DNA of 41,506 nucleotides from an uncultured Lachnospiraceae bacterium (GTDB taxonomy: Bacteria > Bacillota > Clostridia > Lachnospirales > Lachnospiraceae), in contig ONKG01000019.1 of NCBI GenBank assembly GCA_900318375.1, positions 1 through 41,506 on the forward strand. Reading direction: 5' to 3'. Positions 1 through 7,443 of this stretch are shown piece after piece. Position 1 is the stretch's first letter; each line of letters opens with the position of its first letter. A program made the translations under genes and the position numbers. The notes under the pieces are model-generated. The model made no database searches, was not told where the DNA came from, and was given only the letters and a program-made list of their open reading frames with translations.

Positions 1-120
1 CTCTTTGAGGTTCAGCGCATGAGCGTGGCCCTGGCTGCCGTAACCGACGATTGCGATGGTCTTGCCTTCCAGAAGAGAAAGATTACAATCCTCCTGATAG
101 AAAATCCTGGCATCTGACAT
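1..120 (-). CDS. ilvC: Ketol-acid reductoisomerase, N-terminal 40 codons (cut by window edge)
   Basis: IlvC converts acetolactate or acetohydroxybutyrate to the dihydroxy acid with NAD(P)H in valine, leucine and isoleucine synthesis. Only the first 40 residues are here; the rest lies beyond base 1. The visible part contains the Rossmann nucleotide-binding motif [13 protein letters not shown] (residues 26-38), which is typical of KARI. The start ATG at 120-118 follows a GGAGG about 7 nt upstream. It lies downstream of an acetolactate synthase small subunit gene, separated by a 235-bp structured spacer. Family assignment is secure from this fragment; nothing can be said about the rest of the protein. 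Confidence 0.93.
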   Translation of the reverse strand, partial: MSDARIFYQEDCNLSLLEGKTIAIVGYGSQGHAHALNLKE

Positions 121-355
121 TTCTTGTTCCTCCATTTGCAAAAAAAATTGTGTAACAATGTTACTTACTGTAAAAGACGATCAAGCGGCCATGCGGATGG
201 ACGTGCCTGCACGGACAGACACATGGACATTTGACCGGCCCGCATGTATGAGACAAAAAGCCACTCGCCGCATAAGCAGGCGCGGCGCCTGTCGAATACA
301 TGGGGTGCGGATTGCGAGAGTGCGGCCCAGGGAGCACGGAACAATCCGCAGACTA
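121..355 (-). promoter_or_regulatory. Structured spacer between ilvN and ilvC
   Basis: This 235-bp gap holds no convincing ORF but several inverted repeats. A perfect 9-bp stem (306-314 with 342-350, TGCGGATTG/CAATCCGCA) lies just after the ilvN stop. A GC-rich perfect palindrome CAGGCGCGGCGCCTG is at 277-291. An overlapping alternative stem (267-271 with 282-286) is followed on the minus strand by T5 at 259-255. A 13-bp perfect palindrome GTAACAATGTTAC at 152-164 lies about 30 bp before the ilvC start and could be an operator. Mutually exclusive hairpins with a U-run would suit attenuation before ilvC, but that is inference; I see no clear promoter here. Confidence 0.4.
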
Positions 356-922
356 TTAATCCCTCTCGGGACCGCTCGAGATTCCCGCGCCCAGACGCAG
401 ATCATCGATATAGATGATATTCTTGGTGCCGCGGCCCAGACCTGCGACGCCTGTCCTCGCCAGCTCGAGGATCTCGTAGCCGCTGATCAGACGGATAAAA
501 GCATCGACCTTGCCGGAGTTGCCGGTAATCTCGATCATCAGGCTCTCCTGGGAGACATCGATGATATTTCCGCGGAAAATATTCGCAAGCGCAATCACAT
601 TTTCTCTCTGAGAGGCATCCGCCCTGACCTTGATCATGGCCAGCTCACGGTAGACGCTCTCCTCGGGCTTAAGCTCGTGAATATCACGGACATCGACCAG
701 CTTGTATACCTGCTTTTCAATCTGCTCCATAATGTCATCGTCTCCGGAGGTCACGATCGTGATCCTTGTGATCCTGGGATCCGCGGTGACGCCCGCAGTG
801 ATGCTCTCAATATTATATCCACGCCTTGAAAACAGTCCGGCGATCCGGCTCAGAACACCGGAATTGTTATCGACCAGAATCTGAAAGACCTTGAACTCTT
901 TTTTATTCTCAGATGTGCTCAT
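356..922 (-). CDS. ilvN: Acetolactate synthase small (regulatory) subunit, copy next to ilvC
   Basis: This is the ACT-domain regulatory subunit of acetohydroxyacid synthase. It binds the catalytic IlvB subunit and usually confers valine feedback control. At 188 aa it has an N-terminal ACT domain (residues about 10-85, with VDNNSGVLSRIAGLFSRRGY) and a C-terminal regulatory domain (about 90-175, ending ELARTGVAGLGRG), the usual IlvN/IlvH layout. The start ATG at 922 follows AGGA. It has its own strong promoter about 160 bp upstream and is followed by ilvC, so it forms a transcription unit separate from ilvB. A second, shorter paralogue lies upstream next to ilvB, so the two probably differ in effector response or partner use; that is inference. 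Confidence 0.93.
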   Translation of the reverse strand: MSTSENKKEFKVFQILVDNNSGVLSRIAGLFSRRGYNIESITAGVTADPRITRITIVTSGDDDIMEQIEKQVYKLVDVRDIHELKPEESVYRELAMIKVRADASQRENVIALANIFRGNIIDVSQESLMIEITGNSGKVDAFIRLISGYEILELARTGVAGLGRGTKNIIYIDDLRLGAGISSGPERD

Positions 923-952
923 TGTTCCTGTTGGTTCCTTCCAAAATGTATC

Positions 953-1078
953 TCATGATATGTCCGTCCCGGCCTCTTCACGCACAAGCTGCGCAGTGAA
1001 TGCCGCTTCTCTTCCGCAGGCGGATCCGGCTGCCCAGATCTCAAAAAACACCTGAACAAAAGGAATTTCACATGACAT
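953..1078 (-). CDS. Candidate 41-codon leader ORF upstream of ilvN
   Basis: An ATG at 1078 opens a 41-codon frame ending TGA at 953 (begins MSCEIPFVQVFFEIW, ends REEAGTDIS). Its ATG lies 7 nt after the -10 hexamer of the ilvN promoter, so transcription could begin at or next to the start codon. Its stop overlaps a second short frame (ATGA at 956; MRYILEGTNRNNEHI, 15 codons) that runs over the ilvN start. The peptide has scattered Ile, Val and Leu but no run of them, so classical ribosome-stalling attenuation is not obvious. It may be a chance ORF; nothing in the sequence proves translation. Confidence 0.25.
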   Translation of the reverse strand: MSCEIPFVQVFFEIWAAGSACGREAAFTAQLVREEAGTDIS

Positions 1079-1085
1079 ACACGCC

Positions 1086-1114
1086 ATTATAGCGCTGTGC
1101 CGCATTAAAGTCAA
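1086..1114 (-). promoter_or_regulatory. Sigma-A promoter of ilvN-ilvC
   Basis: On the minus strand a -35 box TTGACT (1114-1109) is followed after exactly 17 bp by a perfect -10 box TATAAT (1091-1086). Transcription would start near 1079, giving a leader of about 157 nt before ilvN. The MITE at 1153-1287 ends 38 bp upstream of the -35 box. Confidence 0.85.
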
Positions 1115-1152
1115 CGTGTACAATTATACAATTTACCCGTGATAAACCTCTT

Positions 1153-1287
1153 GTTACAGTACACGCCCTGTCGAGGGCGTGTACATGTAACGTCGCGTTC
1201 GACGATTCCAATACGCTTCGCGTGCGTCGAACGCCGTAAAACTCCGGTTTAAAACACGTCGAGTTTCAGGTGGGTCTGTACTGTAAC
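1153..1287. mobile_element. MITE-like element, long form, copy A (135 bp)
   Basis: The element has perfect 11-bp terminal inverted repeats, GTTACAGTACA at 1153-1163 and TGTACTGTAAC at 1277-1287. It is flanked by a perfect 8-bp direct repeat AACCTCTT (1145-1152 and 1288-1295), as expected for a target-site duplication. Inside are three hairpins: 1153-1191 (about 17 bp with a one-base bulge, loop GTCG), 1195-1204 with 1225-1234 (perfect 10 bp, loop containing TTCCAATACGC), and 1239-1244 with 1261-1266. It encodes no protein. It lies between the ilvN2 stop and the ilvN promoter. The copy at 7270-7434 has the same order in the opposite orientation. Confidence 0.88.
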
Positions 1288-1323
1288 AACCTCTTCTTTC
1301 CCGACTGGCTGCAGAACAGACCC

Positions 1324-1809
1324 TCAGCCGTGCTCATTGCACTTGGTCATTGCGAGGATGCCGGTGCGTGTGATCTCGACGATACTGAACGACTTGAGGG
1401 TATCCATAAAGATGGCGACGCGCTCGGGTGTGTCGCACATCTCGATCATCATCTGGCTGCGGGACATATCCACGATACGCGCGCCCAAGATCTGGCAGTT
1501 GTCCATGATATCCCTGCGGTTTCCGCGGTTGTATTTGATCTTGACCAGCAGGAGTTCACGGTTGATGCTCTCCGACTCGTCAAAGGTTTTGACTTTAATG
1601 ACGTCCAGTTTTTTATTGAGCTGTTTTTCAATCTGTTCGAGCGTCCTCTCATCGCCGGAACTGACGATGACCATACTGGACACTTCCCGGTCGTCTGTCT
1701 CTCCGACTGTGATGGAGTCGATGTTGAAACAACGGCGCCAGAAGAGGCCTGCGGTCTTGCAGAGGACACCGGCACGGTTCTCGACCAGAATGGAATATAT
1801 TCTTTTCAT
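1324..1809 (-). CDS. ilvH: Acetolactate synthase small subunit, copy next to ilvB
   Basis: This is a second ACT-domain regulatory subunit of acetohydroxyacid synthase, 161 aa. It begins MKRIYSILVENRAGVLCKTA, the canonical start of the family, and its C-terminal domain ends SIVEITRTGILAM. GGAGG lies 10 nt before the ATG at 1809. It sits 96 bp downstream of ilvB and is probably co-transcribed with it; a 7-bp hairpin (1850-1856 with 1861-1867) lies in the gap. The sequence is clearly diverged from the copy at 356-922, for example with FWRRCFNIDSITVG replacing FSRRGYNIESITAG. The symbol ilvH is used only to separate the two; which is functionally IlvN-like cannot be told from sequence. Confidence 0.92.
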   Translation of the reverse strand: MKRIYSILVENRAGVLCKTAGLFWRRCFNIDSITVGETDDREVSSMVIVSSGDERTLEQIEKQLNKKLDVIKVKTFDESESINRELLLVKIKYNRGNRRDIMDNCQILGARIVDMSRSQMMIEMCDTPERVAIFMDTLKSFSIVEITRTGILAMTKCNEHG

Positions 1810-1905
1810 TGACAGTAAACCTCCACTCGTGAAACCAACACCGCTGCGTCAGACCGCTGACGGTCTGTCCGCTGTATGCGGTGTAAGCCCTTCATGCATG
1901 ACCGC

Positions 1906-3561
1906 TCAGCAGAGCTCTTCGCGGTCGACAGTTACCTCAAGAATCATGGATTTGTCCTCGGCGAGGAACTCCTGCAGCGCCGCGTCTGTCTTCCAGCTGT
2001 TGTCCAGCTTCAGATAACCGATACCGTAGGCCTTCGCGATCAGGGACAGATCGGGCATGCCGCCCAGATCGATGACAGAGTATCTGTCTTTATAGTTGTA
2101 GTGCTGATACTGGCGGACCAGACCAAGCACGGTGTTCTTGAGGATGACGAGCTTGACGGGGATGTTGTACTGGGAAATCGTGGCCAGTTCCTGCATAGTC
2201 ATCTGGAAGCCGCCGTCACCGCACACTGCCACGACCTGTTTGCCGGGAGCCGCCACTTTGGCTCCCATGGCTGCCGGAAGGGCATAACCCATGGTCCCCA
2301 TGCCGCCGCTGGTCATAAAACGTCCTCCGCGGGCGACATAGTTGGAACAGGACCACATCTGGTTCTGTCCGACATCAGCGACATAGACCGCATCTTCCTT
2401 CATCGTATAGGAAAGCTGACGGATGAACTCGACCGGATTGATGCCGTCCAGGTCTTTCTGGTGGGCGAGGATATCCTCCTCGCGCTGGAACATACGGCGG
2501 CGCTTGGCGTCGCGCGCATCAGCCTTATAACCGTCGAGCTGATCGATCCAGTCCGTGTAATCGGCTTTGAAATCAATCTTGTTGAACTCATCAAAGACGT
2601 GCCTGATATCACCTACGAGAGGGATCGTGGGGCCGGCATTCTTGCCGATCTCAGCGGGATCAACGTCAATGTGAACCAGGATCTTGTTTTCCATGATCAG
2701 ATCGGGCTGGCTGATCGACCGGTCCGCGACACGGGCGCCGACCATAATGACCATGTCCGCGTTGTTCATGGCCCGATTTCCGTAGGGCTTGCCGTTGTTG
2801 CCCACCATGCCGTAGAACAGAGGGTGTTCTGTGGGAATAGCGGAAAGACCCATCATCGTGCTGACGACGGGGATCCCGTTTTTTTCAACAAACGCAAGGA
2901 CTTCCCTGGCGGCATGGCTCAGATGCACACCGCCTCCCACGCAGATGATGGGGCGCTTTGCCCTTTCGAGCTGGTTGATGACTTTTTTGATCTGTACCGC
3001 ATGGCCTGTCACTGTGGGCTTATAGGTCCGCAGATTTACTGCCTCCGGATAGGAGAAATGACGGATCGTCTGCATCTGTACATCGACCGGAAGGTCGATC
3101 AGGACCGGTCCTCTCCGTCCTGTATTGGCGATATAAAAAGCCTCTTTGACAATTCTGGGAATATCCGAGGCCTCCCGGACAATGTAGCTGTATTTGACAA
3201 AGGATTCGCAGGCGCCGGAAATGTCCGCCTCCTGGAATACATCGCTGCCCATCATCTTGCTGTCCACCTGACCGGTGATACAGACAAGCGGAATACTGTC
3301 CGCGAAGGCAGTCGCAATACCTGTGATCAGATTTGTCGCACCGGGGCCGCTGGTGACGACCGCGACGCCGACCTTTCCTGAAATACGGGCATAGCCGCTG
3401 GCCGCGTGAGCCGCACTCTGTTCCTGACGGATCAGAATTGTGTGGATCTGAGTCTGCAGAATACTGTCATAGAAGGGACAGATCGCCACACCGGGATAGC
3501 CGAATACATATTCGACACCCTCCGCAGCCAGACATTTTACCAAAGCATCCGCACCATTCAT
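1906..3561 (-). CDS. ilvB: Acetolactate synthase large (catalytic) subunit
   Basis: This is the ThDP- and FAD-dependent enzyme that condenses two pyruvates, or pyruvate with 2-oxobutyrate, at the first shared step of branched-chain amino acid synthesis. The 551-aa protein has the N-terminal PYR domain (RQEQSAAHAASGYAR carrying the catalytic Glu), the central domain (RPIICVGGGVHLSHA), and the C-terminal PP domain with the ThDP motif GDGGFQMTMQELAT. The usual GYPGG motif near the N-terminus reads GYPGVAICPFYD, a mild departure. I chose the ATG at 3561 because GGAGG lies 5 nt upstream; a GTG nine codons earlier would put that ribosome site inside the gene. An ACT-type small subunit follows directly. 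Confidence 0.94.
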   Translation of the reverse strand: MNGADALVKCLAAEGVEYVFGYPGVAICPFYDSILQTQIHTILIRQEQSAAHAASGYARISGKVGVAVVTSGPGATNLITGIATAFADSIPLVCITGQVDSKMMGSDVFQEADISGACESFVKYSYIVREASDIPRIVKEAFYIANTGRRGPVLIDLPVDVQMQTIRHFSYPEAVNLRTYKPTVTGHAVQIKKVINQLERAKRPIICVGGGVHLSHAAREVLAFVEKNGIPVVSTMMGLSAIPTEHPLFYGMVGNNGKPYGNRAMNNADMVIMVGARVADRSISQPDLIMENKILVHIDVDPAEIGKNAGPTIPLVGDIRHVFDEFNKIDFKADYTDWIDQLDGYKADARDAKRRRMFQREEDILAHQKDLDGINPVEFIRQLSYTMKEDAVYVADVGQNQMWSCSNYVARGGRFMTSGGMGTMGYALPAAMGAKVAAPGKQVVAVCGDGGFQMTMQELATISQYNIPVKLVILKNTVLGLVRQYQHYNYKDRYSVIDLGGMPDLSLIAKAYGIGYLKLDNSWKTDAALQEFLAEDKSMILEVTVDREELC

Positions 3562-3576
3562 ATGCCCCTCCTTTCC

Positions 3577-3597
3577 GGCAGTTTTCACCTAACTGCC
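3577..3597 (-). promoter_or_regulatory. Hairpin just upstream of the ilvB ribosome-binding site
   Basis: A perfect 7-bp inverted repeat (GGCAGTT at 3577-3583, AACTGCC at 3591-3597) lies in the ilvB leader a few bases before the AAGGAGG site. It could affect translation initiation or act as a protein or RNA switch. No T-box signature (GGGTGG.ACCGCG type) occurs in this leader. Confidence 0.35.
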
Positions 3598-3625
3598 TGA
3601 TGATAAGTATTTTTAAAAACATCGC

Positions 3626-3657
3626 ATTCCGGCGGCACTGAAAAAGCCCGCCGGAAT
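3626..3657 (-). terminator. Rho-independent terminator after tyrS
   Basis: A perfect 10-bp stem (ATTCCGGCGG at 3626-3635, CCGCCGGAAT at 3648-3657) has a 12-nt loop. On the minus strand T5 follows after a 6-nt gap. On the plus strand a run of seven T begins 6 nt after the stem, so it could work in both directions. It ends the der-plsY-tyrS unit. Confidence 0.7.
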
Positions 3658-3736
3658 ACAGCTCTTTTTTTGTAATCTCTTACCGGCCTGCTGCCTTCGC
3701 CGTTCTTCAGGTCTGCTTGCTGATTCCGCGCCTTCC

Positions 3737-4978
3737 TTATTCCACGCGAAGACGTTTGTAGCTCTTCTTGCCGCGCTGCATCAGGATTCCTTTTTCGAGG
3801 CTTTCTTTGCTGAAAACTGTATCGATATCGGTCACCTTTGCACCGTCGACGCTGACACCGCCCTGCTTGACATCGCGGCGGGCGTCGGAACGGGACTTCT
3901 CAAGTCCGCACTTTACAAGCGCTGTCAGGATGCCAAGACCGCCGTCCTCGAGGTCGTCCTGAGTCAGGAGAACTTCCGGAACGTTGGACATATCGCCGGC
4001 ACCGCCCGCCGCAAAGAGGGCTTTGGCGCCTTTCTCGGCCTTGACAGCTTCGTCCTCGCCGTGAACCAGTGTGGTCAGCTCGTGAGCCAGGATCTCCTTG
4101 GCTGTGTTGAGCTGCGCGCCCTCCCACTTGTCCATCTCATCGATCTGCTCCAGAGGCAGGAAAGTCATCATGCGCAGACATTTGAGGACATCAGCATCGC
4201 CGATGTTTCTCCAGTACTGATAGAAATCGTAGGGAGAGGTCTTGTCGGGATCAAGCCAGACCGCACCTTTTGCGGTCTTGCCCATCTTCTTGCCCTCTGA
4301 GTTGAGGAGCAGAGTGATGGTCATGGCGTGTGCATCCTCGCCGAGTTTCTTGCGGATCAGCTCTGTACCGGCCAGCATGTTGCTCCACTGGTCATCGCCG
4401 CCGAACTGCATGTTGCAGCCGTATTTCTCGTACAGGCAGAGGAAATCATAGGCCTGCATGATCATGTAGTTGAATTCGAGGAAGGAAAGCCCCTTCTCCA
4501 TTCTCTGCTCGTAGCATCTGGCGCGGAGCATGTTGTTTACGGAGAAATGAACGCCGATATCGCGGATGAACTCGATGTAATTGAGGTCGCGGAGCCAGTC
4601 GGCATTGTTGACCATCAGGGCTTTGTCGGGACCGAATTCGATAAAACGGCTCATCTGCTTCTTAAAGCACTCACAGTTGTGGTCGATCATATCTACAGTC
4701 ATCATAGAACGAAGATCCTGCCTGCCTGAAGGATCTCCGATCATGCCGGTGCCGCCGCCGACCAGCGCGATCGGCTTGTTGCCGGCTTCCTGGAGACGTT
4801 TCATGAGAAGCAGTGCCATAAAATGACCGACATGAAGGGAATCCGCTGTGGGGTCAAAGCCGATATAGAAGGTCGCCCTGCCGTTGTTGACGAGATCGCG
4901 GATCTGCGCCTCATCCGTCAGCTGGGCCAGAAGTCCTCTTGCCTGAAGTTCCTCAAAAATCTGCATGTTTTTTTCCAT
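3737..4978 (-). CDS. tyrS: Tyrosyl-tRNA synthetase
   Basis: A class I aminoacyl-tRNA synthetase that charges tRNA-Tyr in the cytoplasm. At 413 aa it is the usual bacterial TyrS length. It carries the HIGH-type signature HVGH (residues 49-52) within FDPTADSLHVGH, the tyrosine-pocket region GGDDQWSNMLAGTELIRK, a KMSKS-type motif in the form KMGKT, and a C-terminal S4 RNA-binding domain (about 345-410, SRSDARRDVKQGGVSVDGAKV). The start at 4978 has GGAG 13 nt upstream, a long spacing. I see no T-box leader, which is common for clostridial tyrS; the gene appears to be read from the der promoter through plsY. Confidence 0.96.
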   Translation of the reverse strand: MEKNMQIFEELQARGLLAQLTDEAQIRDLVNNGRATFYIGFDPTADSLHVGHFMALLLMKRLQEAGNKPIALVGGGTGMIGDPSGRQDLRSMMTVDMIDHNCECFKKQMSRFIEFGPDKALMVNNADWLRDLNYIEFIRDIGVHFSVNNMLRARCYEQRMEKGLSFLEFNYMIMQAYDFLCLYEKYGCNMQFGGDDQWSNMLAGTELIRKKLGEDAHAMTITLLLNSEGKKMGKTAKGAVWLDPDKTSPYDFYQYWRNIGDADVLKCLRMMTFLPLEQIDEMDKWEGAQLNTAKEILAHELTTLVHGEDEAVKAEKGAKALFAAGGAGDMSNVPEVLLTQDDLEDGGLGILTALVKCGLEKSRSDARRDVKQGGVSVDGAKVTDIDTVFSKESLEKGILMQRGKKSYKRLRVE

Positions 4979-5096
4979 CGGTGAAAATGTTCTCCTTTTG
5001 TTTCTTTCTATGTAATAACACGTATGTATACCTGCGCCATAGTCTCATGACCGCCAGTGAATGAATAAACTGCCTGTGCGGTCCGGGCGTCTTCAA

Positions 5097-5780
5097 TCAT
5101 TTTTTGTCCAGATCGAGCTGCTCGGAATTGCGCTTGATCAGATAGGTCTTGCGCTCCGTGCCGGACAGAAGACGGCCGATATTGGCGCGGTGCCTGAACC
5201 AGGCCATGGCGGTCAGAAAGCCCTGGATCACAATGATCTCAATAAGCATGGCGTCTGATACTCCGAACATACCTGCTTTTCCTTCGATTACCAGCTGTAT
5301 GAAAAGTCCCAGGTACAGCAGCAGAGATCCCAGGGAAACATATTTTGTGGTCAGATAGGGAATGAAAAAGAGCAGGATGCCGGTGGGGATCATGGTCCAG
5401 TGAAAACCGAAGACAAATCCCGCCATGACAGCAACGCCTTTTCCTCCCTTGAAATTCATATAGAAAGGGTAATCGTGGCCCAGGACAACACCTGCAAAAG
5501 TCCAGACCTTGAGCAGATAGACTGCTTCCGGATGGGATTCCCCGAACAGAAAACCCACGAGCAGCAGGGCAAGAAGGCTCTTGAGCAGGTCGCCCAGAAA
5601 GACGATGAGACCGGCTTTCTTGCCGAGAATGCGCATGGCATTTGTCGTTCCTGCATTTCCGCTTCCATGCTCACGAATATCAATTCCCTTGCTTCTGCCG
5701 AGAATATAAGCTGTCTGAAACATGCCGAATACATACCCGATTACAAGGCAGACGATGCGCAGTAAAACCAGTTGATCCAT
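5097..5780 (-). CDS. plsY: Glycerol-3-phosphate acyltransferase PlsY
   Basis: An integral membrane enzyme that transfers the acyl group from acyl-phosphate (made by PlsX) to glycerol 3-phosphate, giving lysophosphatidate. The 227-aa protein has about five hydrophobic membrane segments and the three conserved family motifs: GSGNAGTTNAMR (about 41-52), GGKGVAVMAG (about 113-122), and HRANIGRLLSGTE near the C-terminus. It is about 20-25 aa longer than usual owing to a polar C-terminal tail. GGAGG lies 7 nt before the ATG. It sits between der and tyrS in one unit; its substrate donor plsX is in this window at 35.3 kb in another operon. Confidence 0.95.
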   Translation of the reverse strand: MDQLVLLRIVCLVIGYVFGMFQTAYILGRSKGIDIREHGSGNAGTTNAMRILGKKAGLIVFLGDLLKSLLALLLVGFLFGESHPEAVYLLKVWTFAGVVLGHDYPFYMNFKGGKGVAVMAGFVFGFHWTMIPTGILLFFIPYLTTKYVSLGSLLLYLGLFIQLVIEGKAGMFGVSDAMLIEIIVIQGFLTAMAWFRHRANIGRLLSGTERKTYLIKRNSEQLDLDKK

Positions 5781-5827
5781 TACACACCTCCATATTTACA
5801 TTGATAGCGTTACTTAAGACAGCGTTA

Positions 5828-7165
5828 CTATTTCTTTTCCGTGCGTTCGCGGATGACAAAACGGAGCGGTGTACCGCGAAATCCGAAGGCATCGCGGATC
5901 CTGTTCTCGATATAACGCTGATAGGAAAAATGCATCAGTTTTTTGTCATTGACAAAGAGAACAAAAGTGGGCGGGCAGACGCCTGCCTGGGTGCCATAGT
6001 AGATCCGGAGCGCCTTGCCCTTGTCGGAGGGGGGCTGCTGCATGATACAGGCCTCGGCGATGATCTCATTGAGGACACCGGTCTGGATGCGCAGGTTCTG
6101 GTTGTCATGCACCATGTCGATCATATCATAGAGCTTGATCAGGCGCTGGCCGGTCTCCGCGGAGATAAACATGAGCTCAGCGTAGTTGAGGAAGGAAAGC
6201 ACCTGACGGATCTTATTCGTGAACTCACTCACGGTGTGATTGTCCTTCTTGATCAGATCCCACTTGTTGACGGCGATAATGACCGCCTTGCCGCGCTCGT
6301 GGGCGATGCCCGCGATCTTTGCATCCTGCTCTGTCACGCCCTCGGAGGCATCAATGACCAGGACTGTGATATCCGAGCGCTCAATAGCGCCGACACTGCG
6401 GGCGATCATGTAGTGCTCGAGGTTTTCCTTGATCTTGTTCCTGCGGCGGATACCCGCTGTATCAATAAAGACGTATTCTTTGCCGTGATAGACGATGCGG
6501 GTGTCGATCGCATCCCTGGTCGTGCCCGCGATATCGGAGACGATCACCCGGTTCTGGCCGATCAGGCGGTTGATGATGGAGGACTTGCCGACATTGGGTT
6601 TTCCGACGATGGCAATGCGCACCGCGTCATCCTCTTCCTCGTCCGCCGAATCATCGGGAAAGTATTTGATCACTTCGTCCAGCATATCGCCTATGCCGGT
6701 CCGGTTGGCGCCGGAAATGGGCCAGGGATCGCCGATGCCGAGATTATAGAACTCGTAGATGTCCGCCATCATTTTGGTCGGGCTGTCCACCTTGTTGACC
6801 ACAAGGACCACAGGCTTTCCGGAGCGCCTGAGCATATCTGCGACCTTGTTGTCCGAGTCCACCATGCCGGTAGAGCGGTCGACCATAAACAGGATCACAT
6901 CTGCCATATCGATCGCCAGCTGTGCCTGCTCCCGCATCTGCGACAAAATGATATCCTTGGAATCAGGCTCGATACCGCCCGTGTCGATCAGTGTAAATTC
7001 TTTATCCAGCCAGCTGCAGTCCGCGTAGATCCTGTCCCGCGTCACACCCGGCGTATCTTCAACGATCGAGATCCGTCTGCCTGCCAGCACGTTAAACAGA
7101 GTGGACTTGCCCACATTTGGCCGGCCGACAACTGCCACGATCGCTTTTCTTTTTCTTTTTGCCAT
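5828..7165 (-). CDS. der: Ribosome-assembly GTPase Der (EngA)
   Basis: Der has two tandem GTPase domains and a C-terminal KH-like domain and acts in 50S subunit assembly. The 445-aa protein shows G1 GRPNVGKS (14-21), DTPGVTRD (37-44), G3 DTGG (61-64) and G4 NKVD (124-127). The second domain has GKPNVGKSS (188-196), DTAG (235-238) and NKWD (300-303). The KH-like domain ends in the conserved GTPLRFVIRERTEKK. The start at 7165 follows AAAGGA. It is the first gene of der-plsY-tyrS and has its own promoter 37 bp upstream. Confidence 0.97.
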   Translation of the reverse strand: MAKRKRKAIVAVVGRPNVGKSTLFNVLAGRRISIVEDTPGVTRDRIYADCSWLDKEFTLIDTGGIEPDSKDIILSQMREQAQLAIDMADVILFMVDRSTGMVDSDNKVADMLRRSGKPVVLVVNKVDSPTKMMADIYEFYNLGIGDPWPISGANRTGIGDMLDEVIKYFPDDSADEEEDDAVRIAIVGKPNVGKSSIINRLIGQNRVIVSDIAGTTRDAIDTRIVYHGKEYVFIDTAGIRRRNKIKENLEHYMIARSVGAIERSDITVLVIDASEGVTEQDAKIAGIAHERGKAVIIAVNKWDLIKKDNHTVSEFTNKIRQVLSFLNYAELMFISAETGQRLIKLYDMIDMVHDNQNLRIQTGVLNEIIAEACIMQQPPSDKGKALRIYYGTQAGVCPPTFVLFVNDKKLMHFSYQRYIENRIRDAFGFRGTPLRFVIRERTEKK

Positions 7166-7201
7166 ATATTATCTGTTCCTTTCCGAAAAGACGTTCTTTT
7201 C

Positions 7202-7230
7202 ATTGTATCTGAGAAACTCCTGCATGGCAA
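7202..7230 (-). promoter_or_regulatory. Sigma-A promoter of der-plsY-tyrS
   Basis: A -35 box TTGCCA (7230-7225) and a -10 box TACAAT (7207-7202) are separated by exactly 17 bp on the minus strand. The start would be near 7195, leaving a leader of about 30 nt. MITE copy B ends 39 bp upstream of the -35 box. Confidence 0.75.
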
Positions 7231-7269
7231 GTAAAAAAACATCCCGCGCAATCCGACACCAGAACTGAA

Positions 7270-7434
7270 GTTATCTGTACAGACCCACCTGAAATTCGAG
7301 GGGTTTTGCGGGCTTTTTCGCGGCTTTTTCGCGCAACCCCCGAGTGTAAGGGCGCGCGGCGCGCGCAGAGCGTATTGGAACCGCCGCGCGCGGCCTTACA
7401 TGTACACGCCCTTCAAGGGGGCGTGTGCTGTAAG
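7270..7434. mobile_element. MITE-like element, long form, copy B (165 bp)
   Basis: This copy is inverted relative to the one at 1153-1287. It is flanked by a perfect 8-bp direct repeat GAACTGAA (7262-7269 and 7435-7442). Shared with copy A, reading the minus strand, are the terminal hairpin (7394-7434), a second hairpin (7352-7361 with 7382-7391, perfect 10 bp) whose loop includes TTCCAATACGC, a third long hairpin over about 7297-7343, and the end CAGGTGGGTCTGTAC. Its termini are less perfect than in copy A (GTTATCTGTACA against CTTACAGCACAC). The stem sequences differ from copy A while pairing is kept. No ORF is present. It lies between the prs terminator and the der promoter. Confidence 0.85.
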
Positions 7435-7443
7435 GAACTGAAA

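Noticed and set aside
158-829. 223-codon plus-strand frame opposite ilvN
   Set aside because: It is antisense to a clear ACT-domain protein and has no ribosome site or family resemblance.
3562-3736. T-box leader before ilvB
   Set aside because: The conserved T-box GGGTGG.ACCGCG-type sequence and a specifier stem are absent; only the tyrS terminator and a short hairpin are present. The gap before tyrS also lacks one.
1153-7434. Treating the hairpin repeats as ordinary terminators or REP/RAYT palindromes
   Set aside because: They lack a U-run in the right place, and RAYT-type REPs are not expected to be flanked by 8-bp target duplications as these are.
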